Origin: Prosapia bicincta
Taxonomy: Eukaryota; Arthropoda; Insecta; Hemiptera; Cercopidae
Direction: 5' to 3'
Assembly (NCBI GenBank): GCA_036971475.1
Contig: JBAIZL010000003.1
Location: 89,129,542-89,193,541 of the forward strand
Length of the DNA stretch: 64,000 bases
The position numbers and the translations under genes are program-made. The notes under the pieces are model-generated. The model was not told the origin of the DNA, did not search any database, and saw only the letters and a program-made list of their open reading frames with translations. Below are positions 38,684 to 53,500 of the stretch, piece after piece; position 1 is the stretch's first letter; every line of letters starts with the position of its first letter.

Positions 38684-41447
38684 GCACGCACACACGCATG
38701 CACGCACACATGCACGCACCAACACACACACAGACAGACACACACCAATATAATATTTTTGAAGGGTAGTTGCGGACAATATATATTGTTCCTGGGCAAT
38801 TTATGCGAAAAATAATAATTGTGTATTGTTATTTTTAAAATTCAATCAAATAAATTTATAGTGAACACCAGAAAGTACAGTATAAAAAGTTTGCGATCGA
38901 GAGAGTTTGTATCCAGTTGTCAGTGATAAAAATTACACTTCCACCATTTTATACAATTTATGTCAATATCTATAGTTTCTATTTACCCATTTTGATGTTT
39001 CCTATTGTGTTACAATTTTCTTGTGAACATAATTATGTCCTAAAATTAAAACTGACATTTATTAATGTTTTGTATTAAAAACTATTTTTATCCTTTTGAA
39101 ATCTGGGTGATAATATACCATTGATACAAAAAAATGCAGAATGTCCCATGGTAACAAAACCAATGTTGAATTTTCCAAGTGACGTTATATTGTCAACAGC
39201 ATTCTGTAACATTTATTTTATAACTAATATATTATGCCCATTACATTGTAGGCATATATTTGTAAAAAGGAGAGGCAATATGCATACATTCATGATTTAT
39301 TTTTAAAATTAAGAAACATGTCACCCATGATAAATCAATGAACAAAGATTTGCCGTTTGACAAAAGCTTTGCATATGTCTATTGAATTACTCAAAAGTTC
39401 CCCAGTTTGATGATTTTTCAATAACAGATTTTAAAAACTGTATTAATTGAAAGCGAGTTTTCTTACAAAATAAGTAAGTTTATGTTATAATAATTTTTTT
39501 TTCATTTAGAAATACATACATGTACCCAATTAACCATCCAAGTAAACAAAATTATAAATCTAGATAGAATATTTTTACCAAATGAATATTTTTAAAACTT
39601 CAGTTGAAAATTACGCGAATAACAAAAATCTGTTTACAAATTTACATAAGGATTTACATAGAAAGAATAAACAAATAATTTAAATAATTCATAGTCCAAC
39701 AGGCAAGTCATAAGTCAAGAACATAAGGTAAAGACCCACGATTTACAGATATTATTGCAAGCAGAAAACACACACCCAGTAATTCGGAATTTTTAATAAG
39801 TAAGCATGATCAAAGTCCTTGAATTTATGAGTGGTTACTGTAGAAAATGTGAGATTTTTTATGATAATAGTTCTGAAACATTTATTGAAAAGTGACATCA
39901 ATTTGTAAAATTTTGACCATTTACTTATTTATCACACTTGCCTATAGTAGCATTTACTCTTGTTATCATTTTGAGAGATGTCTTCCATTGTCAACTCAGT
40001 TGTAAAGGTCTGATTTGGCAATGGGATACACCTCCTGATATTGTTATCCCAATTAAACAAAAAGAAGTACATGCTACTACAGGCAAGTTTAACACATAAA
40101 CATATGTTCAAGATACAGTTTTTGTGTTGTACATCATGAGGTTTTTCTATAATTACACTTTTAGTGTAATTGCCAATACACTACAGACTCACACCAACAC
40201 AACACACCAGAGCGACAGTATCAATGTGAGTGACTGACAGCATTGAATAATGCGCTGACCTAGTGTGAAACACATCTGGTGAAAATATGAGTAAGTAGTG
40301 GTTTTTTGCCAAGTTAATACCAAAAGTGTAATATGTTCAAGTGTTTTAGTGTAAAACTAGTAGCTCAAGTAGAAGACAGAATAATATAAAACCTTGTAAA
40401 TTTTAAGCAACAACTTTTAGAAATTGTTATACTGTAATTATTACATAGATATAATGCAGTTTCCTAATATTATTCTTACATGTAGAGTTTTAACACTTTA
40501 ACATGTAGAATTTATATTTAATCTATTTACATGTATAATTCATAACTTACACTATACATGTAAGTCAACAAAACGATCATTACAGTCTATGTTTGAAAGC
40601 AAGCCAAAGATATTCACCTCCAAAATATAACAATTGTGTTTGCCTTGATTGTTCTACCCTTGGTGGTAATTAGTAACAGCCATTGTCTTAATGTGATAAA
40701 ACCGTGCACTGCAGAGAGTTAATGATGTGTTATGTGTTTCAACCTTGTAATTTTATGCAAAAATATTGGGGTATTTGCATAAGTGTAAATACAATAATAC
40801 GAGTACGGACAGTAGTTACAGTTTTCAATTACTTGAATCAAAATTGTTCTTAATAGTTTCCCCCATTACACGTCTTTATAGTGGTAAGTTCTAAGGAATA
40901 ATAATAAATGACAAATTTATTTTATTGATGTATTTTTATGTGTGTAAGAAATTGATAAAATTAAAACAATAAATAAATAGTACATTTTAAATATTTTTCT
41001 CATGGATTTCGTGAATTACTTTTAGCCTTAGCTCACTAGTATGTGATTATTGTTAAAATTTAAACATTAATTTTGGTGTATAATTTCCAACTAGAAATAA
41101 TTATTTTTCCAAACATCATTTATACAATTCGTAATGAAAACATTACATCTCAGCAAAAGGTTTTGTGTAAATTTTCCTAACTATAAGTTGACATTAAAGT
41201 TTCAGTGATTGTCATGGACAGCTAAATAATTAACGAGACAAATAAAAGTAATTACTCCTATTACTATTAAATCCACTGAGAGAAATATATATATATATAT
41301 ATATATATAAAGAAATAAGTCATAATACAAATACAAGAATTATAATTGAATTTACAATAAATTGTAATTGTAAATTCAATTATAATTCTTGTATTTGTAT
41401 TTTGACTTCTTCTTTAACGTACTTTATTAATACAAGAATACATATTG

Positions 41448-41501
<54 letters not shown>

Positions 41502-44500
41502 ATATTCTAATATACTCATCCTCATTTCTGTTGAGAATATGTTTATATATTTGAGTACAGTTTTCTGTCTTCCCTAACATTACAATATTTACTCTATTGA
41601 CGCGTTTTGGAGTGACTCCATTTTCAAAACTTAAATCGTACTCTTAGAGTACAATATACACTTTCCCAAAAGTATATCAGCTGAAAGTATTCTACCAAGT
41701 AGATGGGAAAGTAAGAAGAAAGTATTCTACCAAGTAAATGGGAAAATAAGAAGAAAGTATTTAAGTTATATATTTGCTCAGTAATCTTATTGTTCATGGT
41801 GTGCAATTAAACTTACAAGATGAAATATTTAACAAAATGTTTAACTTTTAAAAAAATTAAAAGAAAATAATAAGGTAGGCCTACAACATATTTAACTGTT
41901 CTACCCAATCAGTGTTTTCTAAAGATAACTAGGAAAACAGTCAGAAATATTCTAACTCAGTAACTTTTCAATCATATTTGGCTAAATTTCAAGTTCATGC
42001 TAGTCAAGCCATACCAAGATTTATCTTAAGTCTTTGAGCTATATTTCTGTGTAAATTTTTTGTGGCTAAAACTTAACAGGCTACTAAGTAATAATTTTCT
42101 TTTATTGATAATTTAAAAAAAACTAATTATAATCATTTATTTATCTTTCATTTAATTTCTAATAAATGTTTATGACTACAGCAAAAATATTCTGATAAAA
42201 AAAATGTAATGAATAAATTTGTTTTCAAATTATTATATATGGAAAACTTAAGAAATTCAAACAAAACATAGGAAAGGTTTACCGAGACACAATGTTTTTA
42301 AATACACTAGTACACTAATGAAGCGGAGCCACTGATTAAATCGCTTAGTGTGAACCAAAATGTTATGCCATTGTAATTTTTTATTAATTTACTTAATTTA
42401 TAAATGTAGCAAGTTGATTATGTGTAAGTTCAAAGGTAAAATTTTCACAGATTGACTTTAACAATAAAATCCATGAATTTATGTTTTAGAATAAAACACA
42501 TTTCAGTTTTCATGAGAATATCTGGTTTCATGAAAAAATGTGTATTTCAAAACGTCTTTTATTTTTTTCATAGGGGAGTGGCAGACTATTTTTATGCTTC
42601 TTGCTAAAAGGGGTTTAATGTATCTCAGAGGAGACATAATATAACAAACATGTGGTTTAACACATTTCATTCACACAGATTTGGACTTTCATGCTTTATA
42701 TGTAGCAGTAATTAATGTTCAATTAGTAAAAGGTCAGTGTATGCTATGATAGCAGTTCTCGGCTTATGTAGTTATTATTATTTTATACCGTCTTCAATTT
42801 AGCTACTAGTTTATACAGTTTGTCATAATAATATGAAACACTTGTTCACAGTAGTACTTACTTTTTGTTTAATGAGGATGACCATTTCCAGAGATGTGTT
42901 CAATTGTTTGACTTGGCAATGGGACACATCTCCCAAAATGTTCATTAAACAAAATATAAGTGCTAATATAGCCAAGTGTTACATTTATTATGTGACAACT
43001 TGTATATGTTAATAATGCATTTACTGAGATAGATGTATAATTGCATTTCATTACAACAGATTACAGAAGTATGGTTTATTATTTAACACGTTCGCTACTG
43101 CAATGTTAACAAAATAACTTTTGGTATAGACCAGCCGGCTCACATATGCGCCGTACGGTCGCTCGTCATGGACCGACGGCTCACATGTGCGCCGCTCTGG
43201 GTTGTTGAAATGGACCGGCGGCTCATATTTGCAACGCTGTTTGCATGTTACTTTTATTCCTCTGACAAATCAGTGGTTATTTTAACTTTTTGATATATTC
43301 GTATCGCACTATAAACATGTCTGACGTTAATGTGGTATATTTGGTCTCTCGGTTATCAAGGTCAAAATAATCCTGACACATTGTTAATTCCTTCGTGCTT
43401 CTGCAGCAGTTGTTGATGTGAATGAACACGTTTTAGTAGTGCTTGAGCTTATATCCTGTGAGTGAAAGTATCTAGTATTCTAAAAATATGTTCTCAAATC
43501 GAAAACGAAGCCGTGTGTGTACTAACAGTGAAATTGAAAGTGAGCTAAATAAGAGTGACAGTGATAATGAAACCTATTCTTTATCTTCATCGAGTGGAGA
43601 AAGTGAGTATATTCGAAGCTCTAATAGTAGTGATGATTCTAGTAGTAATTTCGATGATTGCGAATTAATTGATTTTGAGCAAAATCAAAATAGGTTGGTC
43701 GATGATCCTAAGGTGCAGTTTACCTGACCAGGCCCACCAAACTATGATGGAATGGTCAGGGACATTAACATCGGGAGCTCAGATCTGGTACACAGATGGC
43801 TCCAAGATGGACTTCGGCACTGGAGCGGGGGTGTATTGTAAAAACCCAAGGGTAAAACTAGTTTTTTCCTTGGGGAGGCATACCTCTGTCTTTCAGACCG
43901 AAATATATGCTATAAATGTCTGTCTGGGAGAGATAGCGAGAAGGGGAACAAACTATTTTCTCCGACAGTCAGGCAGCAATTAAGGCACTAAACGGACATG
44001 TGGTCACCTCGGCCATAGTCAGGGAGTGCCTAAATAACCTACAAGCCCTGGCAAGGCACAATCAAATCAAGATAGGTTGGGTGCCAGGGCATAAGGGAAT
44101 ATTTGGAAATGAAGCCGCAGATGCGCTGGCCAGAGAGGGGTCTTCGACTCCCCTGATTGGACCGGAGCCGGTGGTAGGTATTTCCAAATCCATGGTCAAG
44201 ATTGCAGTGCGAAGGCGGATGGCTGAAAGACACTGTGAGAACTGGATCAGGGCTGAAGGGATGAGACACAGTAAGCTAACCCTTAGGAAACCTTCCTTGG
44301 GGCTGCAGAAGAGTCTCATCTATCTATCTAGGCAGGAATTGAGGATAGCCACAGGTCTACTTATGGGACACTGTGGACTAAGGAAATATCTGCATAAAAT
44401 GGGTATCTACAAAGACGAACCAGTGTGCAGATTATGCGGGCAAGAACTGGAGACTGCCACACACATCATAGATGTGAAGCACTTGCCGTGAGGCGCTTCA

Positions 44501-47500
44501 ACCTCTTTGGTGATAGTACAGCTCTGGTGGATGCTGAAGGTAAAACACTAGTCAGGAAACTCCTAAACCTGGTAAGAGGAAAGGGGCTATTTGACTAGAT
44601 CAGGGCGGTAAGTACAATATACCTTAAGGTAGCAGAGCTTCGGGCAGTTTAAACCCGCTCCCAAGTTAATTAAAAAAAAAAAAAAAATGTGCAGTTTATA
44701 GCAAATGAAGTTCACAATAATCAAATGAGATTGTATGGTTGTTAGAAAGACACAAACAAAGTCCCATTAATTCACGATTTTATGTGATAATATTTTAAGT
44801 ATATTTAGAAGGATAGAACGGTGCTATTTGAATTTTTAGCCACAGCTTATTTCTTGATCATTAGTGGTCAACTTTATTGAGAAATATAAATCTTGTTTTT
44901 TTAAGTTTAGTAATCTAATTTGCTCTGACGAGCATTGTTGATACTAAAACTATTAGTACTGTTTCAGCTATATTATTGGTGTTCATCAGTAAATTGTTTA
45001 CACTAATAACAATAATCTTAAAAAAAGCATAAAAATAGTTGGTGAATTACTAAACTCTCTTCTTTATTTAACAAAGTGAATCATAATTAAAAATAAACAT
45101 TCTTCAATATTTCTAAGAAAACAGCATTTTTTTCAGGGTTTAAGCATTTTTTTATGTACAATAACTCTCAAAAAAAGAAGTTGAAAATTGTTAAACATTT
45201 TAATAAAGAAATATAATTAAAATTTTATATCTGTACTTAATGCCCAACTAAAGTAAAAACTTTTGCTGCTCTTGCTAAATATTAAAAAATTAGCCCTAAT
45301 TTACATTGATTAATTTTAGGGTCTGATTTTCAGACATGAATTTGCCAGTTTTTAAACTATATATTTATATACACATACCCCATTTTTCAGATTTATGTAA
45401 TCTCATTGTCTTTGTGTTCAATTGATGTTAGCCTAAATATCTTTATTTTTTTACATACCTTTATTAATTTTAAGAAGAATATAGTTAAGAATATCACTTG
45501 AATACACAGAAAAAGTGTTTAAAATGTTCATACACCTTTTATATACCTATTATTGTAAGGATAATTATGTTTAGTTTTGTTAAAAATATTAATGACTTGT
45601 TGAGCATACAATTTAAGTTGAATTTATGAAAACATTAATGAGACCAATTGCTTTTGATTGTTCAAAACAATCTTTGCCAGTGTCATCTCTTTGATAATGT
45701 CATGAGATAATGAGGAAGATTGATTGGATAAGAGACACTAAGGGGGAACAATAGAAAATGTTTTGTCTTATGAAGTTTTTTATAAGCCGACTTCAATTAT
45801 AACTTTGGAAACTCGTTATTTTGTTCACTAAAAATGTTAGAGTTTTGCCAATTGTCATCGAAAATAAAAATCACAACATTAAATTGTGTACAATGATTTT
45901 GAAACTCACCACATGTGTAGACCACTTTAAGGTACAGTCTCGAAGAAGGGTATTTGCAAGGATTACCAAAGGTTTGTTCATCTGCTGAGATGGAGCAGTT
46001 CCTCTTTCCATGACAAGTGTGCATAACATTTTCTGTTGCGTAACTCACCAAACATGCTGTAAAACATATGTTATTACAACTATAGTTTATGCATCAAACA
46101 CTGGATTTTATCACATTGCTTTAATATTTATTTTAAATGGTTTAAAATGTTACAAACTTATTATATGCAGTTTTGAAAAGCCGTTTACAAATAGCTTAAA
46201 AATAGATTCAAAAGGTATTTACAAAAAGCTTTCTCCTTAATAGGTAATAATAAAAATCTATTACAATGCTGTTATAATAAAAATTTAGAAATTTTCTGAA
46301 TTTTAGTATTAACAAAAATCCTGTTACAATCATTGGCATAAAATTCATATTAAATCAGTGAAATTTAGTAGGGTGAAATGATTTCACTAAAACAAACATT
46401 GTAGATAAATAAAGAGAAGGAATCAATTAAATGGATTAGTAAATGGTTTTAGGTACATATTTATATTTATTTAAGAAAAAGGCTTATAGAGGCTATCCTC
46501 ACTAGCAATAAATTATTTGTCATAAAGAAGATCAGTGACATTGCTATCTCTCATGCTTTTCAAAGAAACGAAGTTATGGTAGCAAAAATAAAACAGTAGT
46601 CTATAGATAAAATGAACCCAAGTATATTATAAAATTATATAATAGAATCACCTGAGCTGAAATCTATACAGGAAGGAATAGAAGAATGGTTAGGTTTTTC
46701 TGACCTTCTACCTCTCTTTTCAATTATGTAGCTTAAATTTTTTAAAGCAATCTTTGTACTAAAATATTTTTTATGGGATTTAGCTCCAGACTGTGAAGGC
46801 TTAAGTATCCTTTATGTGGCTTAGATTAATAGTTAAAACATATGGAAAGCCCCACTGTCTCAACAGCAACAAAAGTAAAGGTAATGACTAATATATTATA
46901 GAGTTTTTTAAAACTTGTCATATCTTCATAACTAAATTTAGGGAAATATAATAACATATATTTTAAAATACATTTCTTAAACAAGATTAGATTAAGTGAA
47001 TTTAAAATCCTAAAAATTAAATTTTATAAACACGATAAAAATAGAAAGTAGATAATAACAAATATAGAAGACAATAAACAATAGTTTTGCTAATTGTTAT
47101 ATTACCTTGCATCTCTCATTTAAGAAATGTACACTATATTATTATCACTTTACTTGTCATGTCTTCTACATATTAGGTTGAATTCTAGGTTATGTTTAAT
47201 TTCCTTTAATAAATGGGTTAACTAGAAACATTTACTAAGTAGCAGCACTCTTCATTTTCTATTTTAATGCATTTCCTTGAAATCTAGAGAAATTAATTGA
47301 ACGCTTTTAATATTTCAACTTGATTTACTGAATACATTAACATTAATTAAAATTCAGAAAGTAACCTACACTTGATAATATTAATTTTTACTTTTGTATA
47401 AGGAGCTTTTTATATGAAAGAATAATTTTATACTTTAATAATATGAAATCTATTCCGACTAACATTAATTTAATTTTGTAATTTATTGTCATCTGATCAA

Positions 47501-50500
47501 AAAACTTCAATTTCACAGTATGATTTTTAATATTTTGAGACTCGATGAATATTAAGTTTTGAAATCAAAAACGTTTTGTCTCAGTAAGGTTTTTACAAAT
47601 AAATTTCTTTAAATTATAAGTTTGGCAATTCAAAAATTAGGTTAATACAGTGCAATCTTGGCAAATCGAACTTCAATACTCCGAACACTTGCAAAAATAA
47701 TCCGAACCAAACATGCAAAAAAGAGCTATGTTTTACACAAGAGCCTAGTGCCTGTAGTTAGTGGAAAGGGAGAGGGGAGGGCTAAAAAGATCTGTTAAAA
47801 ACTTGCAACTACGCAATTGGATTTCCCGGAATTGTTTTCTGTTGTTCTTTTTTCATATTTTTTTAGATGAATCCCATTCCATTCAATAAGTAGAGTGGAG
47901 TACTTAACAGCGAATTTAGTCAGGTCTTATTCAAGAGTTCAGAGGTGAGTTAAAACGAGTGAAAAAAAAGAAACATAAAACACTGTCTTTGAGTGATAAG
48001 TGCCCCATCTTATTACTTCTTAACAATGAAGATACCTCATCCAATGGCAGTGACTTTATGTTGGTAAGACAACATTCACTGATTTGAAAATAAATCTTGC
48101 AAACATTTTATCATATGCATCAGCTTTTGAGGAAGGTACACATAAGAGACAGACAATGCACACAAGTAGTTATCCACTCCTTGATTACGCTATTTGTTAG
48201 TGGTTTTACAGGAACGTTTGTGTCACTGTTGAATCTATTTTTCAGAATTTAATACATACGTAGGTATATGCTGTAATTTGAAATTTTCAGTAATCCAATC
48301 TTTTCAGTAGTCCGATCAACCCCTTGTAGCAATTACTTAGAGATTGTACTGTATAAACATTATTAATATTTGTTGATTCCATCTTCACGTGAGCTACTAG
48401 TTTTCACTAAAACACTTAGTGTTTTAAATATTATACTTACACTTAGTGTAAAAAATATTTTATAAACTTGCCTATAGTAGCACTTACTTATATTTGTTGA
48501 GGACAGCCGTTTCTGGAGATGTGTCCCATTGTCAACTCAGACCGTAACTGATCTCAAGGTTTTTGTAGGTTAGGGTATTAATATGGGGGTGGGATATTAT
48601 GGTGGGGGTGTGAGTGTAGTTTGTGAGTATTAGGAGTTATGATGTCAAAAAGTGTGTCTGAGTTATAATGTAATTGTATGTTGAGTATGTGTGTAGGGTT
48701 TACTTTAAATTGTCTGTATATTTCTTATTGTACGGTTGTGTAACGTCGGTTATTTTTGTGTTGTTTATGAAGAATTTGTAGGTTAGATGTTATGTCTATG
48801 TAGTCTTGTTTTGTGGTGGAGATGATTGGCGAAGTTTGATTGGTAATTATTGTTTGTTAGTGCTTTTATATGTTCTTGGTAACGTGTGTAGAAGGACCTC
48901 CCTGTCTGGCCTATGTAAAAACTGGGGCACAAACTTCGCCGATTATCTTAACTCCACAAAACATGACTATGTAGACATAACATCTAATCTACAAATTCTT
49001 CATAACCAATGTTACACAACCAAACAATACGAAATATACAGACATTTCAAACTACACCCTACACACATACTCAACACACAATTATATTATAACTCACACA
49101 CACTTTTTGACATCATAACTCCTAATACTCACAAACTACACTCACACCCTCACCATAATATCAATATCCCACCCCCACCATAATACCCTAACCTACAAAA
49201 ACTTTGAGATCAGTTACAGTCTGAGTTGACAATGGGACACATTTCCCGAAACAGCCGCCCTCAACAAATACAAGTAAGTGCTACTATAGGCGAGTTTGTA
49301 AATATTTACAAGTGTTTTGGTATTAATAATTGTCCATCTTCACTTAAGCTTTAGTTTATACTTATTAGCCTACACTTCAACATAAATGTTAACTTTTGTT
49401 TGTTTTAATAGATACTTTTGCTAAAACACGGAGTGTGAAACTCACGGTCTGAGTTGACAATGGGGCACATCTCCTGAAACAACCGTCCTCAACAAATACA
49501 AGTAAGTGCTACTATAGGCAAGTTTGTAAATATTTACAAGTGTTTTAGTGAAAACTAGTAGCTCACGTGAAGATGGTATCAACAAACGGTTACTTTTGAT
49601 CTAAGTAAGAATTAGGAGTAACTTAGCTGTGAATGTGATCACAGCTGTATTAGGTATGAGTGTGTCACATTTTGAACCTCTGTTCATTATTACTGAATTG
49701 ATGTATTTTTTTTCCAGGCGAAAAACCTATTGAGGTTATCATCGCCTAACTAAAGTTGTTTTAAAATAAATATTAAATAAATAAAACTAATCAAAATAAA
49801 ACAAAATAAAATAAAATAAATTGATGTAAAGAATTTTTCTAGTAAAAATACTATTATGATTTTGAAGACAATATTTTAAAATTTTTTAAAAAATACATGA
49901 AGAAGAACTGAAGTAAGAAATTAATTTGATTATTTGTATAACTTGTATTGATTGTTCCAAAGATAAATTTATGTACAAGTATATTAGAGATATCTGGAAT
50001 TTGAATTCAAAGTTTTATTTTTTTTTTACTTTATTTAAAGTCATAAGATGTCTTACATTAAAACTAACAATTATCTTTGACTCTGTTCATTAGCTTCTAA
50101 TTTTACTTCTGACACATGTGGTTTCCAGTTGAATAGTAAATGTAAGTAATTACAGGAAACAGCAAATGTAAAACACCTGTACCACTAGATATGTTGCAGC
50201 TTTGAAGTGCTAGTGGCTTCAATCCAAGTTGCCATAGCAACTGAATATTTAGGTTATATAAGAGATGAAGTGTTTTTATTCAAAAAATACAACCTTTGTA
50301 TTGATCTATAAACATATGTAGCTATGAAAATAAGCAGTAACTGACACAGACTGATTGTAGAAATCAAAATTATATCTAAATATAAATGTGGCAAATTCTT
50401 AATGTATTCAACTTACTATAATCTGTCCTTAAGTACTGGCGTTGAATAAATTCTGTTGCTGAATAAACTGTATTAATAATAATAATTAATATTATAATTT

Positions 50501-53500
50501 ACATTATTTAATCACTTTAACATTAGTTTATGACTATTCGAATTTTTAATTTTGTAAATTGGTAGAAACTTACTGAGACAGAACGTTTTCGATTGCTATG
50601 TGCCGATTTTCATCAGTGTCTTCTCATTATTTGTTTCCATTTAAAACTCAACTACTACTATACATTAATATAAATATGTAAAACCTTGCTTATGGTAGCA
50701 CGTGTTTTATGTTAAATGAGGACAGCCATTTTTTAAAGATATATTCCTTTATCAATCCCAGCCATAACTTGAATTAAATCTCATATCCAATACATCTCCT
50801 AAAATAGCTCTCCTGATTTATCATTAAAAGTTAGAGCTGCTACACTTTAGGAAAAATTTTCTATTTTTTTAAACTACAGTAGCATAGAGGGCCATAGCAC
50901 CACCCCCTCCACAGAGTTAGAGAGATGTGCTCCCTGCAACATAGTGAGATACAACTTATTGCAGATCATAATGAAATTTTCCCTTATCTGTAATTGCAGT
51001 TATGGAACCAGTTCACCCCTTCTTAACCCCCCCTTCCAATATTTATGTACATCAATGAATTTGGTATGGAGGGGAATGGGAGGGTATTTTCTTCGTATTG
51101 TCGCTAATACCATTGTAAAAATTCCTAGTAGGGTTCACTTTGTTCATTTCGCTTTTAGCTTTCACACAGCAAATACTGTTTTTAGAAATTATTGTTCCAG
51201 ATAAATACCATTAGAAAAACCCTACCACTGTTGGTTGGAAAAAAAATTTACATTGAAATAGAATTTATTGGTTTGGTGATTGTCACATTAAAAAACTCAT
51301 TCTGTGACATTACCAAGTAAATTCTTTGTGTTTCATTGGATTGACCTTGACTTAATTATAAAGAGTGATGGCACTTAAACCAAAGCTAATACAATTTTAA
51401 AAAAAACATAATTTACCAGAATTTTATATTTATTTCCTCTCATTTCATTTATTTAATCAAAACTTCCTTGACTTCAAACGTGCTTTTAGTCTGAAGCAAG
51501 TAAAATTCTCTTGAGTATTACTTACTTCAACAGCAAATAAACTTTATACAACTAACTGCAACTAGGTAAAGGTATACTTATTTCATACATTTTCAAGAGA
51601 GTTTGTACAGTTGAGTGTTCTTTGAAGTGATTATACAAAATATGGATTCTAGTTGTTAGTCTTTGTGACCTCAAAATAAATATTACATATAAACAATGGT
51701 TTTGTACTATAAATCTTTTGGATCTTGTAGTCTATAATGTTTAATGAATTTTTTCTAATGAAAATTAATGGTATTATGAATTGCACAATCTTAATTTTAA
51801 AGATTTTTTTAAACTTACAACTTGAAACTTAAAACAAAATGTTTTGATTGTTGATTAAAAAAACTGGTCATAGACACTGATGTTGATCATCTGTGAAATA
51901 AAAAAACGTTTGTCTTGCTACACGGAGTTATTTTTATATAATCATTTCACATTTTATTGTAGTTTTCCATTGTTGAAGAAGTGTAAATCCTAATCGAATT
52001 TACAAAGCACTTTATATTAAAGAAACTGGGATCTGAATCGGGACTGATGCTATTAATTATTAAATTTTACGGTAAGTAATTGTTGCATAACTGAGTGAAT
52101 ATTTTAGAACTTACTTGTTGACACGTTTTGAAACAATTGTTTCATTAAGGAAGCTGACCGTCTACACGTTGGATTACTAATGACCGTTGGTCACTATTAA
52201 AGTTACTTGTAAGACAGTTAGTTTTGTGAATGAAACGATTGTCTTAAAACAAATCAGCAAGTAAGTCGTAAAGTATTCACTCAGTTATGCAATAATTACT
52301 TATAGTTCAATCAGTGAATTCAAGATGATTACAACCAGCAAATTTATTTATTTTTGTCTTTGTTGCTATAAACAGTTAATACTCACTTTCTTCGGGCACT
52401 CCCTGTGGCTGTAGACAACTAATACTCTCGTATTCCGTTCTACCAAAGCTCGCTGAAAGAATGGCTATTCTGGAGTTGGGATTGCAACGGAAATGGAGCA
52501 CTTCATTCTCACAAGCCACCTTACTTCGGAATTCATCTGAAAGTGCAATAAAGGTAATAATCAAAATCATTACTGATGGCTTCTTACATTAGTTTCAAGA
52601 CTGGTAGCAGACGTACACCTAGAAATATTAGCATAAAGTGGTAACTAAAAGTTAGAATTATTCTTTAAGTGTCAAACAAATGTACACCTTTAATGAGATA
52701 ATCTAATAATTTGCAATAATTAAAATTAGACTCAATTTTAAAAAAATAATTGCAACTCCAACGGTATGAAAGATTATTATATATAATTATTAAGAATTAT
52801 TGAATCACTTTAAAAAAAATAATTGCAGCTCCAACGATATGAAAGATTATTATATATAATTATTAAGAATTATTGAATCACTTTAAAAAAAATAATTGCA
52901 ACTCCAACGGTATGAAAGATTATTATATATAATTATTAAGAATTATTGAATCACTTTAAAAAAAATAATTGCAGCTCCAACAATATGAAAGATTATTATA
53001 TATAATTATTAAGAATTATTGAATCACTTTAAAAAAAATAATTGCAGCTCCAATGATATGAAAGATTATTATATATAATTATTAAGAATTATTGAATCAC
53101 TTTAAAAAAAATAATTGCAGCTCCAACGATATGAAAGATTATTATATATAATTATTAAGAATTATTGAATCACTTAAAAAAAAATAATTGCAGCTCCAAC
53201 GATATGAAAGATTATTATATATAATTATTAAGAATTATTGAATCACTTTAAAAAAAATAATTGCAGCTCCAACGATATGAAAGATTATTATATATAATTA
53301 TTAAGAATTATTGAATCACTTTAAAAAAAATAATTGCAGCTCCAACGATATGAAAGATTATTATATATAATTATTAAGAATTATTGAATCACTTTAAAAA
53401 AAATAATTGCAGCTCCAACGATATGAAAGATTATTATATATAATTATTAAGAATTATTGAATCACTTTAAAAAAAATAATTGCAGCTCCAACGATATGAA

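Larger units (their letters stand above)
43488..44743 (+). pseudogene. piggyBac-like transposase N-terminus, interrupted by LINE at 43723-44688
   Basis: ATG 43488 opens a frame with MFSNRKRSRVCTNSEIESEL, then a long Ser/Asp/Glu-rich stretch (SDSDNETYSLSSSSGESEYI) and FDDCELIDFEQNQN. A basic start, E-I-E-x-x-L and an acidic Ser-rich region typify piggyBac-family N-termini. After the LINE and its 10-bp duplication the frame resumes VQFIANEVHNNQMRLYGC and stops. No catalytic Asp region is present. Confidence 0.55.
43083..44745 (+). mobile_element. piggyBac-like element, 5' part, split by a LINE
   Basis: TTAA at 43083-43086 is followed by cacgttcgctactgcaatg, a piggyBac-type terminus. A subterminal block of three imperfect repeats (cggctcacatatgcgcc, cggctcacatgtgcgccg, ggcggctcatatttgc) lies at 43130-43240. 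A transposase-like N-terminus starts at 43488. No matching 3' terminus is recognised, so the element is probably 3'-truncated. Confidence 0.6.
48371..49586. mobile_element. PLE family A head-to-head dimer retaining GIY-YIG coding ends
   Basis: The left half, read on the minus strand, and the right half, read on the plus strand, are copies of one PLE 3' end: GIY-YIG coding remnant, a gatctcaaggtttttg spacer, then the family A tail. The coding arms meet around 48905-48930. On the right, the tail is followed by a second partial tail (49440-49586, gagttgacaatggggcacat onward). This copy links the short family A fold-backs elsewhere in the window to a PLE. Confidence 0.78.

Noticed and set aside
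38590..38815. Open frames on both strands over a CA/GT run
   Set aside because: Dinucleotide-repeat artefact on both strands.
46010..46240. Plus-strand frame overlapping the eva-1 lectin exon
   Set aside because: Shadow of the real exon on the opposite strand.
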